A stretch of DNA of 9,498 bases from Humisphaera sp. (GTDB lineage Bacteria; Planctomycetota; Phycisphaerae; Tepidisphaerales; Tepidisphaeraceae). The stretch spans positions 1 to 9,498 of the forward strand of contig JANXVV010000215.1 in the NCBI GenBank assembly GCA_025351525.1, given 5' to 3'. A program made the translations under genes and the position numbers. Under the pieces are notes generated by a model. The model searched no databases and was not told the origin of the DNA. It worked only from the letters and a program-made list of their open reading frames with translations. Shown here piece after piece: positions 6,878-9,498 of the stretch; position 1 is the first letter of the stretch; each line of letters begins with the position of its first letter.

Positions 6878-7041
6878 GCTTTCCGGTCCCCTCCCCCCGG
6901 TACTCCGGGGGGAGGGTTAGGGTGAGGGGTCTTGCCTTCATCCTTCTCCGGGTCGGGATATCACGCCATTTGCAGCACGAAGAAAAACCCCTCACCCTAA
7001 CCCTCCCCCCTTGAGTACAAGGGGGGAGGGGATCGGAAAGC
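6878..7041. repeat. Long inverted repeat made of two TACT-loop hairpins
   Basis: This occupies nearly half of the 367-nt gap between the divergent glycosyltransferase and oxidoreductase genes. The arm at 6878-6933 and the reverse complement of 6984-7041 are almost identical, including CTTTCCG, CCCTCCCCCC and GGTTAGGGTGAGGGG. Each arm has its own perfect hairpin: 12 bp at 6889-6900/6905-6916 with loop TACT, and 13 bp at 7001-7013/7018-7030 with loop AGTA (TACT on the minus strand). The innermost pairs differ between arms (GG/CC against TTG/CAA) yet both remain paired. The CCCTCACCCTAACCCTC motif is widely dispersed in bacterial genomes as far as I know. Outside the repeat, I see only the flanking promoter candidates and the RBS of the oxidoreductase gene. 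Confidence 0.9.
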
Positions 7042-7161
7042 CCAATGCGATGGCCTCGCGCCACAAAACGAATCCCTGCCGGATTCTTGACACAAGCCGT
7101 CTCTGTTCCGAAGCTATGCGGGCGTTCCCACGAACCTTCGGAATCTCATCTGTCCTGCAGC

Positions 7162-7168
7162 GAGGAGA
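7162..7168 (+). promoter_or_regulatory. Shine-Dalgarno site that fixes the oxidoreductase start
   Basis: GAGGAGA stands 7 nt before the ATG at 7176 and is the strongest SD in the window. It selects this start over upstream in-frame codons reaching back to 7011, inside the inverted repeat. Confidence 0.75.
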
Positions 7169-7175
7169 AGCACAC

Positions 7176-8210
7176 ATGCCCGTGAAATATGGCGTTATCG
7201 GATGCGGCGCAATTGCCCAACGGCGGCACATTCCCGAATGCATCGCAAACCCCGAATCCAAACTTGTCGCCCTGGCCGACCCGGTCAGGGAACGAGTTGA
7301 CGAACTGGCCGGCAAGCATGGCGCCAAGGCGTACACCGATTACAAGGAGATGCTGAAGGATCCGAACGTCGACGCGGTGGTGGTCGCCGGCCCCAACAGC
7401 CTGCACGCGCAGCAGAGCATCGATGCGCTGAACGCCGGCAAACACGTGCTGTGCGAAAAACCGATGGCGACCACGCGCGACGATGCGAAGGCGATGCTGG
7501 AGGCCGCGAAGAAGAACAAAAAATTCCTGATGATCGGCCTGAACCAGCGCCTCATGCCCGCCCATGTGAAGGCGAAGAAAATTCTCCAGAGCGGCGTGCT
7601 GGGCAACGTGCTTTCCTTCCGCACCGCCTTCCAGCATCCCGGCCCCGAAGGGTGGTCGGTCGATGCGGGCAAAAGCTGGTTCTTCAAAAAGGGACAGGCG
7701 TTCATGGGCGTCACCGGCGATCTCGGCGTCCACAAAGCCGACCTGCTCCGCTGGCTGCTCGGCCAGGAATTCACCGAAGTCACCGGCGTCCTCTCCACCC
7801 TCGACAAGCGCGATCCCGAAGGCAATCTCATCGAACTCGACGACAACGCCTACCTCGTCCTCAAAACCGCCGGCGGCATCCTCGGCTCGATGATCCTCTC
7901 CTGGACCAACTACGGCGCGGAAGAAAACTACACCGTCCTCCTCTGCCAGAACGGCGTCCTCTCCCTCGGCACCGACACCACCTACGGCGTCATCGTCGAC
8001 TACCGCAACGGCGAGCGCGAACTCCACAAAGTCGGCGAAATGTCCACGAACACCAAACAGGTCGGCAGCGGAATCATCGATGCCCTGACCCATTCCATCG
8101 CCACCAACACGCCGCCGTCGATCGATGGCGTCGAGGGATACAAGTCGCTGGATGTCATCCTGACGGCGATGGAGGCGGCGAAGGAAGGGAAGATGAAGAA
8201 GATCGGGTGA
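7176..8210 (+). CDS. Gfo/Idh/MocA-family NAD(P)-dependent oxidoreductase
   Basis: A 344-residue enzyme of normal length. The Rossmann domain (1-120) opens with YGVIGCGAIAQRRHIP (glycine motif at 9-11) and A34-D35 in LVALADP at the end of beta-2, followed by VVVAGPNSLHA and the hallmark EKP motif at 94-96 (K95). The C-terminal alpha/beta domain (about 125-344) carries GDLGVHKADLLRWLLG with D182 and the likely catalytic H186. Members oxidise or reduce sugars, inositols or related polyols; the exact substrate is not predictable. No Tat or Sec signal is present, unlike many planctomycetal relatives, so it should act in the cytoplasm. Leucine codon choice changes sharply inside the gene (see findings). 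TTGACA at 7087-7092 is an attractive -35 box but has no good -10 at normal spacing. No gene partner is close. Confidence 0.93.
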   Translation: MPVKYGVIGCGAIAQRRHIPECIANPESKLVALADPVRERVDELAGKHGAKAYTDYKEMLKDPNVDAVVVAGPNSLHAQQSIDALNAGKHVLCEKPMATTRDDAKAMLEAAKKNKKFLMIGLNQRLMPAHVKAKKILQSGVLGNVLSFRTAFQHPGPEGWSVDAGKSWFFKKGQAFMGVTGDLGVHKADLLRWLLGQEFTEVTGVLSTLDKRDPEGNLIELDDNAYLVLKTAGGILGSMILSWTNYGAEENYTVLLCQNGVLSLGTDTTYGVIVDYRNGERELHKVGEMSTNTKQVGSGIIDALTHSIATNTPPSIDGVEGYKSLDVILTAMEAAKEGKMKKIG

Positions 8211-8240
8211 GGGTGGGCGTGAGGCGGGGGGAGAAAGCGC

Positions 8241-8389
8241 GAATGACGAATGACGAAATTCGAATTCACGAACAAATGACGAATTTCGAATGAAGCAATG
8301 ACGAAACGAAATCCCCGTTTCGTCATTTCCCCATTCATACTTCGTGATTTGTTCGTGAATTCGAATTTCGTGAATTCGTCATTCATTCG
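8241..8389. repeat. AT-rich palindromic repeat block with ATGACGAA units
   Basis: This lies in the gap between the oxidoreductase and LRR genes and contrasts with the GC-rich surroundings. A perfect 25-bp inverted repeat (8253-8277 with 8347-8371) encloses a second hairpin (8297-8308 with 8316-8327, 12 bp, loop AAATCCC). The octamer ATGACGAA occurs four times directly (8243, 8250, 8276, 8298) and twice inverted (8319-8326, 8375-8382). The whole block can fold as one long imperfect cruciform. No ORF, T tract or transposase is present. Confidence 0.88.
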
Positions 8390-8457
8390 GCCGGGTGCCA
8401 AGCTCCGGTCCGGAGATTCCGTCCGCTGAAACGGACCCTGCGAACCACGGGCTTCTC

Positions 8458-8486
8458 TTGGATGCCCGCCGCCGGCCCGGTATGAT
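8458..8486 (+). promoter_or_regulatory. Sigma-70-type promoter of the LRR gene, probably leaderless
   Basis: TTGGAT (8458-8463), exactly 17 nt, then TATGAT (8481-8486), each one or two changes from consensus. The ATG at 8494 begins 7 nt after the -10 box, so the expected start point coincides with the start codon and no SD is present. A small dyad, CTCCGG-T-CCGGAG (8403-8415), stands about 43 nt upstream of the -35 box and might bind a regulator, which is untested. Confidence 0.55.
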
Positions 8487-8493
8487 CCGGCCC

Positions 8494-9297
8494 ATGCCCG
8501 CCGCACCCGATGCCGCAACCGCTCCCGAGGTGACCCCCGATACGCTGAGTTACGCCGCCGCGCCGAAGGGGCGGGGGGCGCGCGTGCTGCGCCGCTTTCA
8601 GCCGGGGACGGCGGGGTTTTTCCTGCTGGTTGCGTTGCTGACAGGCGCGGCGGCGTGGGGTGCGTGGAAGGGGATCCTCTACCGCGACCGCAAGGCGTTT
8701 GAGGCGTGCGCGGCGATCGACGGTATCAACATAATCACCCTCACCCATGCCCCCTCGCGCGGGGCGCTGCGGCACCTGGCCCGGCTGCCGGGCGGGCCGT
8801 GGGACCTTGCTCTGGTCTGGCCCGCCGCCGAAGGGCTCGGGGCATCGTCGGCGATCGGCACGGTCGAGATGGCTCGGATCTACGTCGGACCCGCTGTCGA
8901 TGCCGACGCCCTGCTGTTGGAACTGTCCCGGCCCGACAGCGGGCTTGCGGCGCTGACGTGCCTGACCCTCGAGGGCACGCGCGTGACCGATGCGGGACTG
9001 ATGGCGCTGTCCCGCCCCGACAGCGGGCTTGCGGCGCTGACGGACCTGAACCTCTACGGCACATCCGCGACCGATGCGGGACTGACGGCGCTGGCCCGGC
9101 CCGACAGCGGGCTCAAGGCGCTGACGTACCTGGGCCTCTTTGGCACGCCCGTGACCGATGCGGGACTGATGGCGCTGGGCCGCCCCGACAGCGGGCTCAA
9201 GGCGCTGACGCGGCTGGCCCTCGACGGCACGTCCGTGACCGATGCGGGCGTCCAGGCGCTTCAACAGGCCCGGCCCGCGCTGCAGATCGATCGCTGA
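8494..9297 (+). CDS. Membrane-anchored leucine-rich-repeat protein
   Basis: A 267-residue protein with a short cytoplasmic N-terminus rich in Ala/Pro (1-33), one membrane segment (about 39-57, GFFLLVALLTGAAAWGAW), a linker domain (58-117), and leucine-rich repeats to the end. By the positive-inside rule the basic ARVLRR before the helix predicts an extracytoplasmic C-terminus. Four consecutive 28-residue units (146-173, 174-201, 202-229, 230-257) share RPDSGL..LT.L.L.GT..TDAG..AL, the RNI/LRR_6-like consensus; a degenerate fifth unit occupies 118-145. It has no enzyme motif and is probably a binding protein. The start at 8494 was chosen over 8482, whose ATG lies inside the -10 box, and over GTG 8395. 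No SD is present. Such anchored LRR proteins are common in planctomycetes; the partner is unknown. Confidence 0.88.
   Translation: MPAAPDAATAPEVTPDTLSYAAAPKGRGARVLRRFQPGTAGFFLLVALLTGAAAWGAWKGILYRDRKAFEACAAIDGINIITLTHAPSRGALRHLARLPGGPWDLALVWPAAEGLGASSAIGTVEMARIYVGPAVDADALLLELSRPDSGLAALTCLTLEGTRVTDAGLMALSRPDSGLAALTDLNLYGTSATDAGLTALARPDSGLKALTYLGLFGTPVTDAGLMALGRPDSGLKALTRLALDGTSVTDAGVQALQQARPALQIDR
8929..9264 (+). repeat. Four tandem 84-bp coding repeats
   Basis: The units start at 8929, 9013, 9097 and 9181, without gaps and in frame. Blocks such as CCCGACAGCGGGCT and GGCGCTGACG are identical in all four, even at third codon positions, and GACCGATGCGGG is likewise shared. This indicates recent duplication or gene conversion. 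Differences cluster at the codons for unit positions 11, 13, 15 and 18. Confidence 0.93.
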
Positions 9298-9334
9298 TCC
9301 GGCGGGCGGGCGCTGCGGATTGACGCTGCCCGAA

Positions 9335-9351
9335 CGATGGATGATCCATCG
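9335..9351. repeat. Short palindrome downstream of the LRR gene
   Basis: CGATGGA (9335-9341) pairs with TCCATCG (9345-9351) around TGA, 37 nt after the LRR stop. No T tract follows. It may be a weak terminator or chance. The rest of 9298-9413 shows nothing else I can support. Confidence 0.35.
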
Positions 9352-9413
9352 GGTCGGCTCCGCCCTGCGGACCGATCTCATCCCGCCCATGCTCGGCTCG
9401 CAACCGCCAATGC

Positions 9414-9498
9414 AGTCTTGTAGGGTCCGTGGTACTCCGCGGACCGATTGACGTTCGCCGACGGACGGTCCGCAGAGTACTACGGACCCTACAGGACT
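9414..9498. repeat. REP/BIME-like inverted pair with GTAG and TACT-loop hairpins
   Basis: The 33-nt arm at 9414-9446 and the reverse complement of 9466-9498 match at 30 of 33 positions, with a 19-nt spacer. Each arm is GTAG directly followed by a 9-bp stem and a TACT loop: 9420-9423 then 9424-9432/9437-9445, and on the minus strand 9489-9492 then 9467-9475/9480-9488. Both stems contain one G-T wobble at the same place. One difference between arms is compensatory (the G-C pair at 9431/9438 against A-T). GTAG plus an imperfect hairpin in inverted pairs is the established layout of REP elements moved by RAYT transposases. The element reaches the window edge and may continue. Confidence 0.85.

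Noticed and set aside
7087..7120. TTGACA (7087-7092) as a promoter for the oxidoreductase gene
   Set aside because: The -35 box is perfect, but there is no acceptable -10 at 16-19 nt; the nearest candidate, TATGCG at 7115, is 22 nt away.
7146..8093. 315-codon minus-strand frame opposite the oxidoreductase
   Set aside because: Repetitive Val/Gly/Glu/Phe composition from complementing GC-biased codons; the plus strand encodes a complete Gfo/Idh enzyme.
8929..9264. Tandem 84-bp repeats as a CRISPR-like array
   Set aside because: There are no spacers, the units are contiguous and in frame, and they encode an LRR consensus.
8383..9390. Minus-strand frame with internal repeats opposite the LRR gene
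   Set aside because: Its repeats only mirror the 84-bp units; the plus-strand product has a membrane segment and a genuine LRR consensus.
1..9498. tRNA, rRNA or riboswitch
   Set aside because: No tRNA cloverleaf, conserved rRNA segment or recognised riboswitch core was seen on reading both strands; without a covariance search, small RNAs cannot be excluded.

Overview
The window is GC-rich chromosomal DNA that looks planctomycetal, possibly Phycisphaerae-like. This is inferred from three things: an anchored leucine-rich-repeat protein of the T-DAG-L-AL type, weak or absent Shine-Dalgarno sites on several genes, and intergenic spaces crowded with palindromic repeats. No rRNA, tRNA, CRISPR array, transposase or phage gene is visible. 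The genes read as ordinary chromosomal genes; the unusual content lies between them.

Layout. Positions 1-291 hold the 3' end of an unidentified gene, followed by a clear intrinsic terminator (312-341) and an inverted pair of small hairpins (354-459). A two-component operon follows on the minus strand: an OmpR-type response regulator (2653 to 2000) overlapping by 8 nt a CusS/EnvZ-like sensor kinase (2007 to 469) with a very proline-rich sensor domain. A divergent promoter region with a 13-bp palindrome (2710-2747) separates it from a plus-strand cluster. That cluster holds a possible 20-codon coupled leader ORF, a sugar-isomerase-like TIM barrel (2879-3676), the phosphoserine aminotransferase serC (3676-4755) and a GNAT acetyltransferase (4836-5651). 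A GT-B glycosyltransferase lies convergently (6808 to 5705). After a 367-nt gap dominated by a long inverted repeat come a Gfo/Idh/MocA oxidoreductase (7176-8210), an AT-rich 150-bp palindromic block (8241-8389), and a membrane-anchored LRR protein (8494-9297) with four near-identical 84-bp repeats. The window ends in a REP/BIME-like inverted hairpin pair (9414-9498).

How the genes relate. The kinase and regulator form one signalling pair. The TIM barrel and serC overlap by one base and are very probably cotranscribed, which suggests, without proving, that the isomerase acts on a hydroxypyruvate-like or other small sugar metabolite near serine or B6 synthesis. The oxidoreductase and glycosyltransferase point to carbohydrate metabolism but are not visibly linked.

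The most notable signal is that all seven intergenic gaps longer than 50 nt carry a palindrome. Five of these hairpins, with unrelated stem sequences, share the same loop: TACT closed by a G-C pair (core GTACTC). Two of the inverted pairs show compensatory changes. One pair also has GTAG directly 5' of each stem, the known signature of REP elements mobilised by RAYT-type transposases.
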